From positions 186,001 through 250,000 of the forward strand of contig NZ_SSBJ01000004.1 of the NCBI RefSeq assembly GCF_004795055.1: 64,000 nt of DNA, written 5' to 3'. The notes under the pieces are model-generated. The model had not been told where the DNA came from, did no database searches, and saw only the letters and a list, made by a program, of their open reading frames with translations. Position 1 is the stretch's first letter, and every line of letters starts with the position of its first letter. The position numbers and the translations under genes were made by a program. Shown piece after piece: positions 42,800-52,057 of this stretch. This DNA is from Streptomyces sp. A1136 (GTDB taxonomy: Bacteria > Actinomycetota > Actinomycetes > Streptomycetales > Streptomycetaceae).

Positions 42800-43020
42800 G
42801 AGGGGCGTACGTCGGCCGCGCCGAGGCGGGCGAGATCGACTACCTGGCGGTGTGCACACGGTCGGGCCCCCGGTGGCGGTCGGCGTGGTCGACCACACGG
42901 CCAAGCCCGGCGCCGGCACACCCCGGCAACTCGGCGTCCACCCGGCCCGGCAGTCCTGCGGTCTACGAACGCCTGGGCCACCGGTCGTTCGGCCGCCGGC
43001 TCGACTCCGCCCCGGACGGG
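42800..43020 (+). pseudogene. Remnant of a GNAT acetyltransferase
   Basis: Different frames read GEIDYLAVC, then QLGVHPARQS and, past a gap, AVYERLGHRSFGRRLDSAPDG. These resemble the middle and end of GNAT N-acetyltransferases (VHPxxQGxG ... YERLGY). The acetyl-CoA loop between them is missing, so an internal deletion plus frame changes is likely. The match is only partial. Confidence 0.4.
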
Positions 43021-43055
43021 GCCAAAAGGGGCCCTGCTTGTTATTCTTTCCGATC

Positions 43056-43478
43056 ATGCGAGCCCTCTTCCCAGGTTCCTTCGACCCGGTCACTCAAGGG
43101 CACCAGGACGTCCTTCGCCGCGCCGCCCTCCTGTTCGATGAGGTCGTCGTCTGCGTGATGTTCAACGCCGGCAAGACCGGCCGCTTCCCCATCAGCGAAC
43201 GGCTGGACCGGCTCCGCGCGGCAGCGACCGACCTGAGCAACGTCACGGTCGACTCCCACACCGGCGGCCTGCTGGTCGACTACTGCCGCCGAGTCGGAAT
43301 CGATGTCGTCATCCGGGGAATCCGCGGTGTTCACGACCTGGACTACGAAATGCCGATGGCCCGCATGAACCACGAACTGGCCGGAGTCGAAACGTTCTTC
43401 ATCGCTGCCGACCCCGCCCTGGCCCACATCTCCTCCACCCTCGTCACGACGACGAGTCAAGAGGTTCGTGCCAGGTGA
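43056..43478 (+). CDS. coaD: Short paralogue of phosphopantetheine adenylyltransferase
   Basis: A 140-residue nucleotidyltransferase of the CoaD family, which transfers AMP to 4'-phosphopantetheine in coenzyme A synthesis. The core is intact: PGSFDPVTQGHQDVL (TxGH), RFPISERLDRL, GGLLVDYCRRVG, VIRGIRGVHDLDYEMPMARMNHELAGVETFFI, and ISSTLV where SSSLV is usual. The family's usual tail of about 20 residues (GGDVSHLVP region) is replaced by TTTSQEVRAR, so the protein is truncated or specialised. It lies in accessory DNA, not in the normal coaD setting, so it is probably a second copy. No strong ribosome site precedes the ATG. Confidence 0.8.
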   Translation: MRALFPGSFDPVTQGHQDVLRRAALLFDEVVVCVMFNAGKTGRFPISERLDRLRAAATDLSNVTVDSHTGGLLVDYCRRVGIDVVIRGIRGVHDLDYEMPMARMNHELAGVETFFIAADPALAHISSTLVTTTSQEVRAR

Positions 43479-43547
43479 CGATTCAAGCGAAGTCTCCCCA
43501 CAGGGGAGGGCGGTAGCCAGGGGCCTACTGACCCTGAGCCGCCCGCC

Positions 43548-43796
43548 CTAGAGGTGGCGGGGTGCCCCGTACTGAGGGCAGGCGTCGGAAGTGGCGGGAG
43601 CGCCTATGCCGAGCCTGCGTGTGGCGACGTATTGGGTGAGCAGCGTGGACGCGGTGAGGGCGGCGGCGGAAACCGCGAGCAACCGGCCCGCAGGGGCGAG
43701 GAGGTCGCGGAGCTGGGCCTCGATACCCAGCAGGAAGTCGACCGGCCGGACATCGTAACTTCCCACCCATAGGGGGAAGAACAGGCCGAATACCAT
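43548..43796 (-). CDS. Small hypothetical protein
   Basis: An 82-residue open frame with a hydrophobic stretch near residues 38-55 (LLAVSAAALTASTLLTQYV), probably a membrane segment. GGAAGGAG lies just before the ATG. No family is recognised. Confidence 0.45.
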   Translation of the reverse strand: MVFGLFFPLWVGSYDVRPVDFLLGIEAQLRDLLAPAGRLLAVSAAALTASTLLTQYVATRRLGIGAPATSDACPQYGAPRHL

Positions 43797-44323
43797 CGCT
43801 CCTTCCGGGCTGCTACCGCTCCGACCGCATGCAGGCTACAGATGGCCGGGGAGGCGCGGCTCATGGGCATCCTCGCAGCATGCACCGGAGCGCCGGTCGC
43901 GGTCTCGTCCGGGCGCCTTCGCCCTGGTGGCGCCGGGATACGTTCCGATGCGGTCGTGATCGCGGGGCGGTACCGCATGCCCCCCGGCCGGGACGGCGTG
44001 CATCGTGCACCGGCGTCGAGACCTAGGCGTGCCGGGCACTCCCGTCTCTCATTAGTGTGAGCGCTAACAACGTCGGGGGCAAGAGGCTCGCGGGACGTGG
44101 TCGAGCTCAGTCCCATCGGCGCGGTAACGGACGGATAACGCCCCGCAGGGGGGTTGAGAACCTCTCTTGTTAACGCTAACAATTCGACGCACCCCTTCTT
44201 GCGGCCGACCCGACGCCGCCCCGACCCCGACCCGGCCGGCCCCCGGCCCGCGGCCCGGAGCCCCTCGGCCGTGCGGCGCCTTCCCATAGATCCCTTCCGT
44301 GCACCCCGCAAAGGACATTCGCC
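43797..44323. other. Leader of the sugar transport operon
   Basis: No gene is visible in this 527-bp region. It holds the two LacI-type operators described below and the operon promoter, which cannot be pinpointed. Confidence 0.5.
44056..44182 (+). promoter_or_regulatory. Two LacI-type operators upstream of the sugar ABC operon
   Basis: tgtgagcgctaaca (44056-44069) and ttgttaacgctaacaa (44167-44182) are near-palindromes of the TGTTAGCGCTAACA type, 112 bp apart, which would allow looping repression. A perfect copy occurs before the arabinofuranosidase gene. Confidence 0.8.
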
Positions 44324-45322
44324 ATGGCTCGCAGAGCAGCTCTCGTCCTCACCGCCGCCCTTCTCGCCTCCTCGGCGTTGACCGCCTGCTCGACCGAGAG
44401 CCCCACCCCCACCACCTCCTCGGGAGCCAAGAAGGCCTCCCACGGCCCGATCACGCTCGGCTTCGCCCAGGTAGGCGCCGAGAGCGGTTGGCGTACCGCG
44501 AACACCAAGTCCGTCCAGGAGGCGGCGAAGAAGGCCGGGATCACCCTCAAGTTCTCCGACGCGCAGCAGAAGCAGGAAAACCAGATCAAGGCGATCCGCA
44601 ACTTCATCCAGCAGAAGGTCGACGTCATCGCCTTCTCGCCGGTCGTGGAGTCCGGTTGGGACACGGTGCTGAAGGAGGCCAAGGACGCGGGCATTCCGGT
44701 CATCCTCACCGACCGCGCCGTGGACACCAAGGACACCTCCCTGTACAAGACCTTCCTCGGTTCGGACTTCGTCAAGGAGGGCAAGTCCGCGGGCGAGTGG
44801 CTGACCGGTGCGTACGCGAACCAGCAGGGCCCGGTCAACATCGTCGAGCTCCAGGGCACCACGGGCTCGGCACCCGCCAACGACCGCAAGGCCGGCTTCG
44901 CCGACGTCATCCGCGCCGACGCCAAGTTCAAGATCGTCGCCTCGCAGTCGGGCGACTTCACCCGCGCCAAGGGCAAGGAGGTCATGCAGGCGTTCCTGAA
45001 GTCCCAGAAGGACATCGACGTCCTCTACGCCCACAACGACGACATGGCGCTCGGCGCCATCCAGGCCATCGAGGAGTCCGGGAAGAAGCCCGGCACGGAC
45101 ATCAAGGTGATCTCGGTGGACGGGATCAAGGACGCCTTCGTCGCGATGACCGAGGGAAAGATCAACGTCGTGGTGGAGTGCAACCCGCTGCTCGGTGACC
45201 AGTTGATGGAGCTGACCAAGAAGGTCGCGGCCGGGGAGAGCGTGCCGGCTCGTGTCGAGACGGTGGAGGGCGTCTTCCCGCAGGACAAGGCCGCGGCCGC
45301 GCTGCCTACCCGGAACTACTGA
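44324..45322 (+). CDS. Sugar ABC transporter substrate-binding lipoprotein (YtfQ-like)
   Basis: A 332-residue periplasmic-binding type lipoprotein (lipobox LTAC, Cys22), class I sugar fold: ITLGFAQVGAESGWRTANTKSVQEAAKKAG, QNQIKAIRNFIQQKVDVIAFSPVV, LTDRAVDTKD, VNIVELQGTTGSAPANDRKAGF and DDMALGAIQAIEESGKKPGTDIKVISVDG. The pattern is that of YtfQ, the galactofuranose binding protein of E. coli. It is the first gene of a five-gene operon behind two LacI-type operators. Since the regulon includes an arabinofuranosidase, a furanose ligand is plausible but not proven. Confidence 0.88.
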   Translation: MARRAALVLTAALLASSALTACSTESPTPTTSSGAKKASHGPITLGFAQVGAESGWRTANTKSVQEAAKKAGITLKFSDAQQKQENQIKAIRNFIQQKVDVIAFSPVVESGWDTVLKEAKDAGIPVILTDRAVDTKDTSLYKTFLGSDFVKEGKSAGEWLTGAYANQQGPVNIVELQGTTGSAPANDRKAGFADVIRADAKFKIVASQSGDFTRAKGKEVMQAFLKSQKDIDVLYAHNDDMALGAIQAIEESGKKPGTDIKVISVDGIKDAFVAMTEGKINVVVECNPLLGDQLMELTKKVAAGESVPARVETVEGVFPQDKAAAALPTRNY

Positions 45323-45446
45323 CGCCCGCTGCCTACCCGGGACTCCCGACGCGGCACGTTCCGTCGCCGGGGGCGGGTGGTCCAGCCCCCGTGTCCCCTG
45401 CACCGTCCGGAGCCCCGCTCACCACCCACCCACGAGAGGAGGGTCG

Positions 45447-47006
45447 ATGGCATCCCCGTCCACCCCGCGGCCCACTGACACCGGCGGCCCGCCGCCGGTC
45501 CTGGAAGCCCTGGCGATCCGCAAGCAGTTCCCGGGCGTGCTCGCCCTCGACGGAGTCGCCCTGCGGCTCTTCCCCGGTGAGGTGCACGCCCTGATGGGCG
45601 AGAACGGCGCCGGGAAGTCCACGTTGATCAAAGTGCTCACCGGTGTCCACACCGCCGACGACGGCACCGTCCTCGTCGACGGCCGGCCGAACACGTTCGC
45701 GAATCCCGTCCAGGCGCAGCAGGCCGGAATCAGCACCGTCTACCAGGAGGTCAACCTCTGCCCGAACATCTCGGTCGCCGAGAACATCCTCATCGGGCGC
45801 GAACCGCGGCGGTTCGGTCTCGTCCACTGGTCCGCGACGCACCGGCGGGCGGCCGAGCTGCTGACGGAACTGGACCTCGACCTGGACGTCACCGCTCTGC
45901 TCGGCTCGCACTCCCTGGCGGTGCAACAACTCGTCGCCATCGTGCGGGCGGTGGACGTCTCGGCGAAGGTGCTCGTGCTCGACGAGCCCACCTCCAGCCT
46001 GGACCGCGAGGAGGTCGCCCAGCTCTTCGCCCTGGTGCGGCGCCTGCGGGATCGCGGTGTGGCCATCCTGTTCGTCACGCACTTCCTCGACCAGGTCTTC
46101 GATCTCTGCGATCGCGTCACCATCCTGCGCAACGGCCGCCTGGAGGGTGAGTACCCCATCGACGAACTCACGCCGGTGACGCTGGTGCAGCGCATGATCG
46201 GCGGAGAACTGGCCGGCCTCGACCGGCTCTCCGACCGTGCCCATGCGGAAGCGGCAGAACGGGCGACCAGTCGGCCGTTCCTCCAGGCCCGACAGCTGGC
46301 CCGCACCGGTTCGATCGAACCGTACGACCTCGACATCCATCCCGGCGAGGTCATCGGACTCGCCGGCCTCCTGGGCTCGGGCCGCACCGAGGTGGCACGG
46401 CTCCTGTTCGGCGCGGACAGCGCCGACGCCGGAGAAGTGAGCATCGAGGGCGAGAGGGTGCCCCTGCGCACCCCCCGCCAGGCCATCGCCCGAGGCATCG
46501 CGTTCTGTTCCGAGAACCGCAAGTCCGAGGGACTGGTGGGCGAACTCACGGTCCGCGAGAACATCGTCCTCGCCCTACAGGCCGCCCGCGGCTGGGCCAG
46601 GCCGCTGCCCCGCAGGAAACAGGACGAACTGGCGCGGCACTGGATCGAAGCCCTGGACATCCGCCCCGCCGACCCCGAAGCGCAGGTACGCCACCTCAGT
46701 GGCGGCAACCAACAGAAAGTCCTCCTCGCGCGCTGGCTGCTGACCGCGCCCCGGCTCTTGATCCTCGACGAACCCACCCGGGGCATCGACATCGGGGCCA
46801 AGGCGGAGATCCAGAAACTCGTGGCCAACCTGGCGAGCGACGGCACCGCCGTGCTGTTCATCTCGGCGGAACTCGAAGAGGTCCTGCGCCTGAGCCACCG
46901 CATCGCCGTGCTCCGCGACCACCGCATGGTCGCCACCCTCACGAACGACGACACCGTCACGCCCGAACGGATCCTCACGACCATCGCCACCGGAGCGGAC
47001 TCATGA
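45447..47006 (+). CDS. Sugar ABC transporter ATPase, two nucleotide-binding domains (YtfR-like)
   Basis: A 519-residue cytoplasmic ATPase with two fused ABC domains like YtfR/RbsA. The first has Walker A GENGAGKST (about residue 52) and Walker B VLVLDEPTSS; its signature is the degenerate HSLAVQQ. The second has a degenerate Walker A (GLLGSGRTEVA), the canonical LSGGNQQK signature and LLILDEPTRGID. This asymmetry is normal for the family. It energises sugar uptake with the two permeases that follow. ATG at 45447 has GAGGAGGG upstream. Its stop overlaps the next start. Confidence 0.92.
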   Translation: MASPSTPRPTDTGGPPPVLEALAIRKQFPGVLALDGVALRLFPGEVHALMGENGAGKSTLIKVLTGVHTADDGTVLVDGRPNTFANPVQAQQAGISTVYQEVNLCPNISVAENILIGREPRRFGLVHWSATHRRAAELLTELDLDLDVTALLGSHSLAVQQLVAIVRAVDVSAKVLVLDEPTSSLDREEVAQLFALVRRLRDRGVAILFVTHFLDQVFDLCDRVTILRNGRLEGEYPIDELTPVTLVQRMIGGELAGLDRLSDRAHAEAAERATSRPFLQARQLARTGSIEPYDLDIHPGEVIGLAGLLGSGRTEVARLLFGADSADAGEVSIEGERVPLRTPRQAIARGIAFCSENRKSEGLVGELTVRENIVLALQAARGWARPLPRRKQDELARHWIEALDIRPADPEAQVRHLSGGNQQKVLLARWLLTAPRLLILDEPTRGIDIGAKAEIQKLVANLASDGTAVLFISAELEEVLRLSHRIAVLRDHRMVATLTNDDTVTPERILTTIATGADS

Positions 47007-48103
47007 CCCACCAACCCGCCACCTCCGAGGCGGTCGGCGGAATCGGGAGACGGCTGGCCGGCCACCGCCTGCTGTGGCCGTCGCTCATCCTGCTCGCGCT
47101 GCTCCTCGGCAACCTCGCCTTCCACCACGACTTCTTCTCCGTCCGTGTACGCGAGGGTCACCTCTACGGCAGCCTCATCGACATACTCCAGTTCGGCGCA
47201 CCCCTCACCCTGGTGGCGCTCGGCATGACCCTCGTCATCGCCACCCGCGGCATCGACCTCTCGGTGGGTTCCACCGTCGCCATCGCCGGCGCCGTCGCCT
47301 GTGGGCACCTCTCCACCGCCGCACGTCCCGGCAGTGTCGCCACCGTGCTCACGGCCGTCGCCCTCGCGCTCGGCGTCGCCCTCGTGCTGGGTCTCGCCAA
47401 CGGTTTCCTGGTGTCCGGGCTGGGAGTCCAGCCCATCGTGGCCACGTTGATCCTCATGGTCGCGGGTCGCGGCGTCGCCCAGTTGATCACCGACGGCCAG
47501 ATCGTCACGGTGACCAGCGGGCCCTACAAGATGATCGGCGGCGGCTACTGGCTGACCTTCCCGTTCGCCGTCCTCCTGGCGACCGTCCTCATCGCGCTCA
47601 CCGCCGTCCTCACCCGGCGCAGCGCACTCGGCATGCTGATCGAGTCCATCGGCGGCAACCCCACCGCCGGCCGGCTGGTCGGCATCCGCGCCGGCGGCCT
47701 GCTCGCCCTGGTCTACGTCTTCAGCGCCCTGTGCGCCGCCATCGCCGGACTGATGATCAGTTCCAACGTCTCCAGCGCCGACGGCAACAACGCCGGGCTG
47801 TGGATCGAACTCGACGCGATCCTCGCCGTCGTCGTCGGCGGCACCGCCCTGACCGGAGGACGCTTCTCCCTCGGCGGCACCGTCCTGGGTGCCCTGATCA
47901 TCCAGACCCTGTCCACCACCGTCTACACCCTCGGCATCCCACCCGAGACCACCCTCGTCTTCAAGGCCTTCGTCGTCATCGTCGTCTGCCTCGTGCAGTC
48001 CCCGGCCTTCCGGGCCAAGGCCGCGCGCCGCCGCCGGACCACCACTCCCCGTTCCCACACCACGGCGGGCGCCGCCCCGCGGCAGCAGGAGGTACGTGCA
48101 TGA
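47003..48103 (+). CDS. Sugar ABC transporter permease (YtfT-like)
   Basis: A 366-residue membrane subunit of the RbsC type with about eight to nine hydrophobic segments. ITRGIDLSVGSTVAIAGA-like text (VIATRGIDLSVGS near residue 80), GNPTAGRLVGIRAG and LDAILAVVVGGTALTGGRFSLGGTVLGALI are family signatures. It overlaps the ATPase gene by four bases (ATGA) and the second permease likewise. Confidence 0.9.
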   Translation: MTHQPATSEAVGGIGRRLAGHRLLWPSLILLALLLGNLAFHHDFFSVRVREGHLYGSLIDILQFGAPLTLVALGMTLVIATRGIDLSVGSTVAIAGAVACGHLSTAARPGSVATVLTAVALALGVALVLGLANGFLVSGLGVQPIVATLILMVAGRGVAQLITDGQIVTVTSGPYKMIGGGYWLTFPFAVLLATVLIALTAVLTRRSALGMLIESIGGNPTAGRLVGIRAGGLLALVYVFSALCAAIAGLMISSNVSSADGNNAGLWIELDAILAVVVGGTALTGGRFSLGGTVLGALIIQTLSTTVYTLGIPPETTLVFKAFVVIVVCLVQSPAFRAKAARRRRTTTPRSHTTAGAAPRQQEVRA

Positions 48104-49122
48104 GTACCGTCATCGCGAGCGCCGCCGCGCACCTCAGTCGCCCCTTCGCGACCGTGTCACCGCGCACCCGCACCCGTATCCCACTGATCGTCACGGCCGT
48201 CCTGCTGGTCGTCATGTTCGGTGTCGGATCGGTGCGTTACGAGGGTTTCCTCTCCGCGCAAGTCGTGCTGAACCTGCTGGTCGACAACGGATTCCTGCTG
48301 GTCGTCGCGGTCGGCGCGACCTTCGTCATCCTCACCGGCGGCATCGACCTGTCCGTCGGCTCCATGGTGGCCCTCTCCACCATGCTCACCGCCTGGCTGG
48401 TCGAGTCGCACGGCTGGCCCCTGGCCACCGTCATCCCCCTGGTCCTGCTGGTCGGCGCCGCCGGCGGGGCGCTTATGGGCTGGATCATCCACACCTTCGA
48501 GATCCAGCCGTTCATCGTCACCCTGGCCGGCATGTTCCTCGCCCGCGGGCTCTGCTACACGATCAGCACCGCATCGATCACCATCAGCGACCCCACCACG
48601 GTGCGGATCGCGCAGACCCGGCTGTACGGCCCGGGCGGACTGTTCGTCTCGATCCCGGTCGTCATCGCCCTGGCCGTGCTGGTGCTCGCCTTCGTCGTCC
48701 TTCACCACACGCGCTTCGGCCGTACCGTTTACGCGCTCGGCGGCAACGAGTCCTCCGCGCGCCTGATGGGTCTTCCGGTCGGCTCCACCAAGATCGTCGT
48801 ATACGCCGTCAGCGGCCTGTGCTCCGCACTCGGCGGCCTGCTGCTCACCTTCTACATGCTCTCCGGTTACGCCCTCCACGCCATGGGCATGGAACTCGAC
48901 GCGATCGCCGCCACCGTGATCGGCGGCACGTTGCTGACCGGGGGTTCCGGCTTCGTCCTGGGCACCGCCCTCGGCGTGCTCGTCCTCGGCATGATCCAGA
49001 CGGTCGTCAACTTCCAGGGCACGCTCAGCTCCTGGTGGACCCGGATCGTCATCGGGGTCCTGCTGCTGGTGTTCATCGTGCTGCAACGGCTGATGGGTGG
49101 GCGCCGGCCCGCCGCCGACTGA
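48100..49122 (+). CDS. Sugar ABC transporter permease (YjfF-like)
   Basis: A 340-residue second membrane subunit, homologous to the first: VILTGGIDLSVGSMVALSTM, IQPFIVTLAGMFLARGL, YALGGNESSARLMGLPV and LDAIAATVIGGTLLTGGSGFVLGTALGVLVLG. The two unequal permeases plus a double ATPase and YtfQ-like protein repeat the gene order ytfQ-ytfR-ytfT-yjfF of the galactofuranose importer. It overlaps the previous gene by four bases. Confidence 0.9.
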   Translation: MSTVIASAAAHLSRPFATVSPRTRTRIPLIVTAVLLVVMFGVGSVRYEGFLSAQVVLNLLVDNGFLLVVAVGATFVILTGGIDLSVGSMVALSTMLTAWLVESHGWPLATVIPLVLLVGAAGGALMGWIIHTFEIQPFIVTLAGMFLARGLCYTISTASITISDPTTVRIAQTRLYGPGGLFVSIPVVIALAVLVLAFVVLHHTRFGRTVYALGGNESSARLMGLPVGSTKIVVYAVSGLCSALGGLLLTFYMLSGYALHAMGMELDAIAATVIGGTLLTGGSGFVLGTALGVLVLGMIQTVVNFQGTLSSWWTRIVIGVLLLVFIVLQRLMGGRRPAAD

Positions 49123-49228
49123 CTTCCGGCTTCTGCGCGCATCCGCCCGTGTCACCGCCTTCGAAGAGCCGCGATCACGGCGGCTTCCTTCCGGGCGCCC
49201 CGACGGACCGACTTCCAGGGACACCGCC

Positions 49229-50353
49229 ATGGAACACACACGCGAATCCGCCGACCGGACCGCCCGGCCCCGGCAGACCGCCGCCTGGCCGCGGACGGGC
49301 CGTCCCCTGCGCACCTTCGACGCGGGAACGGGGGAGAGGTGGCGGTTCGGCTTCCCCGGCCAAGCCCGCGCCGAGGTACACGCGCGCGGCGCCCGCCTGC
49401 ACTCCCTGCTCGTGCCGGACCGCTGGGGCGACCCCGCCGACGTGGTGCTCGCCGCCCGCGACCGCGCCGATTCCGAGGGCTCCGCACGCTACTTCGGGGC
49501 GACGGTGGGACGTTACGCCAACCGCATCGCACGCGGCCGAATCGTCGTCGACGGCGTCACCCACCGGCTCGCCACCCAGGACAACGGACACACGCTGCAC
49601 GGCGGGCCCGACGGGTTCGACCAGCGCGAGTGGCGGTGCGAACCCTTCCACTCCGCGCACCGCACCGGTGTCCGCCTGTTCCTGCACAGCCCCGACGGCG
49701 ACCAGGGATTCCCCGGTGCCCTTGACGTCAGCGTCGCCTACACGCTCGATCGTGAAGACAACCTGACCCTGTCCTACCAGGCCGTAGCCGACGCGCCGAC
49801 AGTCGTGAACCTCACCAACCACGCCTACTGGAACCTCGAAGGAGAGGGGCGCGGCAACGTGCTGTCCCACCATCTCCAGGTGCGGGCCTCGCTCTACACC
49901 CCCGTCGACGCCGAGCTGATCCCCACCGGCGCCCACCGCCCGGTCGACGACACCCCGTTCGACCTTCGCCGGTGCCGGCGGCTCGCCGACGTCCTGGCCC
50001 AAACGGATGCCCAAGCGGCGCCGGCCGGACGCGGCTTCGACCACAACTGGGTCCTCGACGGCGCCCCGCGATCCCGTCCTCGCAAGGCCGCCGTGCTGTA
50101 CGCCCCCGCATCCGGCCGCCGCATGGAGGTGCGCACCACGGAACCGGGCATCCAGGTCTACACCGCCCAGGGCCTGACCGGTGACGTCATCGGCAAGGCA
50201 GGCGGTGCCTACCGTGCCTACGCGGGGGTCGCGCTGGAAACCCAGCACTTCCCCGACTCCCCGAACCGCCCCGACTACCCGTCCGTCCTGCTGCGCCCGG
50301 GGGAGGTGTACCGGTCCACCACCATCCACAGCTTCACCACGGTCCCCGCCTGA
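49229..50353 (+). CDS. Aldose 1-epimerase
   Basis: A 374-residue mutarotase, which interconverts alpha and beta sugar anomers. It shows FGATVGRYANRIARGRI, HTLHGGPDGFDQREW (His), VVNLTNHAYWNLEG (His) and GVALETQHFPDSPN (catalytic Glu). About 35 residues of charged N-terminus precede the usual start. It follows the permease by 106 bp and belongs to the same sugar operon, converting the imported sugar to the form used inside the cell. ATG at 49229 has AGGG eight bases upstream. Confidence 0.88.
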   Translation: MEHTRESADRTARPRQTAAWPRTGRPLRTFDAGTGERWRFGFPGQARAEVHARGARLHSLLVPDRWGDPADVVLAARDRADSEGSARYFGATVGRYANRIARGRIVVDGVTHRLATQDNGHTLHGGPDGFDQREWRCEPFHSAHRTGVRLFLHSPDGDQGFPGALDVSVAYTLDREDNLTLSYQAVADAPTVVNLTNHAYWNLEGEGRGNVLSHHLQVRASLYTPVDAELIPTGAHRPVDDTPFDLRRCRRLADVLAQTDAQAAPAGRGFDHNWVLDGAPRSRPRKAAVLYAPASGRRMEVRTTEPGIQVYTAQGLTGDVIGKAGGAYRAYAGVALETQHFPDSPNRPDYPSVLLRPGEVYRSTTIHSFTTVPA

Positions 50354-50682
50354 GGGAGCGTCCTGGGCGCGGCAGCGACGCTTGCCCGGCTTTCCGGAAG
50401 GGAGGGGCGATCCCCGGGGGCGGGGTCCAGACGATACGCGGCCCCTATCGGGGCTCCCGCCGCCTCGCCCTCTGCCGAGTGGTCACCAAGAGCGTGTTCC
50501 AACGTCTCGACCACCCCCCGGTGAGGCGGCGCAGGAGGGTCGTGGCCGCCCCGGCCCGGTACCGGCGGAGCGGCCTCCCGGCCTCGGGCCGATCGGCGTT
50601 TGGCCGACGGGAGTAAGCAGGTCCGCCATCACCGGAGGGGCCGAACCGGATAGGGCACGAGTGAGCACGGCGCCGGTGATGG
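50354..50682. other. Convergent region with weak terminator-like repeat
   Basis: No gene is seen. Inverted arms gccatcaccgg (50625-50635) and ccggtgatggc (50673-50683) with a 37-nt gap may end transcription from both sides. Confidence 0.4.
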
Positions 50683-51252
50683 CTAATACAAGAAGGGCAC
50701 CAGGCGTTTCGTGCGCTCCTGGTACCGGGCGTACTGCTCGCCGAATGAGCCGAGCAGCAGTTTCTCCTCCGCGTTGATGCGCCAGGTGTAGGCGGACAGC
50801 AACAACAGGGTGACGATGACGCATGAGATCCAGTTGCCCAGGCCGAGCGGGTACCCGCTCCAGACCAGCAGACTGCCGCAGTAGCCAGGGTGTCTGATCA
50901 GCCGGTAGGGGCCCTCCTGGACGATGCGCTGGCCCTCGGTGGTGCGCAGGGTGCGGGTGTAGAAACGGCCCAGGGTGCTCATGCCCCAGGCTCGTACGGC
51001 CAGACCGACAGCGATTAGGGCCACCCCGATCCAGCGCCGGCCGGTGGAGAGGTGTCCGGCCGGGATATGGGTGAACACCACGGTGACGGCCCCCGCGACA
51101 GCGTAGGAACCCAGCAGAAGCCTGGTACTGCCCCGGTCGTCGTCACCCCCTTGCCAGTCGGTGGCCGTGGCGTCCGTACGGTGCCGCAGCAACACCTCGT
51201 ACGCCACCCACAACAACAGTCCCCCAGTGGCGAGCAGATTCGACAGAGGCAT
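50683..51252 (-). CDS. Isoprenylcysteine carboxyl methyltransferase-like membrane protein
   Basis: A 189-residue membrane protein with five hydrophobic helices. The C-terminal half matches the ICMT/PEMT family: GRFYTRTLRTTEGQRIVQEGPYRLIRHPGYCGSLLVWSGYPLGLGNW and RINAEEKLLLGSFGEQYARYQERTKRLVPF. It should methylate a small lipid or isoprenoid-type group with S-adenosylmethionine. ATG at 51252 is chosen for GGAG upstream; one at 51276 is possible. Confidence 0.85.
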   Translation of the reverse strand: MPLSNLLATGGLLLWVAYEVLLRHRTDATATDWQGGDDDRGSTRLLLGSYAVAGAVTVVFTHIPAGHLSTGRRWIGVALIAVGLAVRAWGMSTLGRFYTRTLRTTEGQRIVQEGPYRLIRHPGYCGSLLVWSGYPLGLGNWISCVIVTLLLLSAYTWRINAEEKLLLGSFGEQYARYQERTKRLVPFLY

Positions 51253-51340
51253 GGCTCCAGCGTCCCAGCCCGACATCGCCCCGTCACCCCCTGGCGCCCC
51301 GGCCGGACCGGACGAGTGACACCGTCGAGGACGACCGGAC

Positions 51341-52057
51341 TCAGGCGTCCGCGTCGAGGAGGTGTTCGTCGACCTTGTTGAAGGACCAGTTTCCGGCGGT
51401 GCGGGTGAAGACCCAGATCAGGTCGAAGCGGTCCGGCCAGGTGGCGGGGGCACCGCTCCGTGGGGCGAGGGCCTTCACGATGTCGGGGATGCGGGAGTGC
51501 TCCCAGCAGATCAGCACGGGGCCGGAGGCGGCTGAGACGGCCGCCGCCAGGTCGGCTTCCTTGGACTCGGCGTAGCTGAGGTCGACGGTCAGGCCCAGCC
51601 GTTTGGCCAGCGGGGTGACGGTCTGTCGCATCCGGTGGCCGCCGGCGTCCGGGCTTTGGTCGGTGGCGGCGTACACCCTCGTGGGCCGCACCAGGCCGGC
51701 GGCCGGCTGGGGGTCGAACAGACGTGGCAGCGCATTGGCCCGTGCCCAGCCCCGGCCGGTCAGGGAGTGGCTGTCCCGCTTGCCGCTGTCGTCCTTGCCG
51801 GCCTCGCCGCCGGTGGGCTTCTCGCCGTGTCGCATGATCATCACGACCAGGTCGCCGCTACCATCGCCGCTGCCGCCTCCACCGCTCGCCGTGCCCGGGG
51901 AGGGGCCCGTGATCCGTGTGGACGCGGACTGCGGGGTGGTGCCGCCTCCGCCATTCGAGCCGCAGCCGGCCGGCGACAACGACAATGCCCCCAGTGCCGC
52001 GATCACACCCCGGCGGCTGAGCGCAGCAGACCATCCCTCGTCGTACCTGTGCACCAT
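51341..52057 (-). CDS. Lipoprotein of the histidine phosphatase superfamily
   Basis: A 238-residue exported phosphatase-like protein. SRRGVIAALGALSLSPAGC is a Tat-type signal with lipobox, Cys at residue 32. After a Gly/Ser linker comes VVMIMRHGEKP, the RHG active-site motif, then LTGRGWARANALPRLF and ICWEHSRIPDIVKAL (the second His). The fold fits phosphoesterase activity at the cell surface. Confidence 0.82.
   Translation of the reverse strand: MVHRYDEGWSAALSRRGVIAALGALSLSPAGCGSNGGGGTTPQSASTRITGPSPGTASGGGGSGDGSGDLVVMIMRHGEKPTGGEAGKDDSGKRDSHSLTGRGWARANALPRLFDPQPAAGLVRPTRVYAATDQSPDAGGHRMRQTVTPLAKRLGLTVDLSYAESKEADLAAAVSAASGPVLICWEHSRIPDIVKALAPRSGAPATWPDRFDLIWVFTRTAGNWSFNKVDEHLLDADA

Noticed and set aside
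43604..45403. 599-residue minus-strand frame opposite the binding protein gene
   Set aside because: Antisense shadow of the lipoprotein gene.
45740..48058. 772-residue minus-strand frame over the sugar transport genes
   Set aside because: Low-complexity Gly/Asp/Glu-rich text opposite strong ABC genes.
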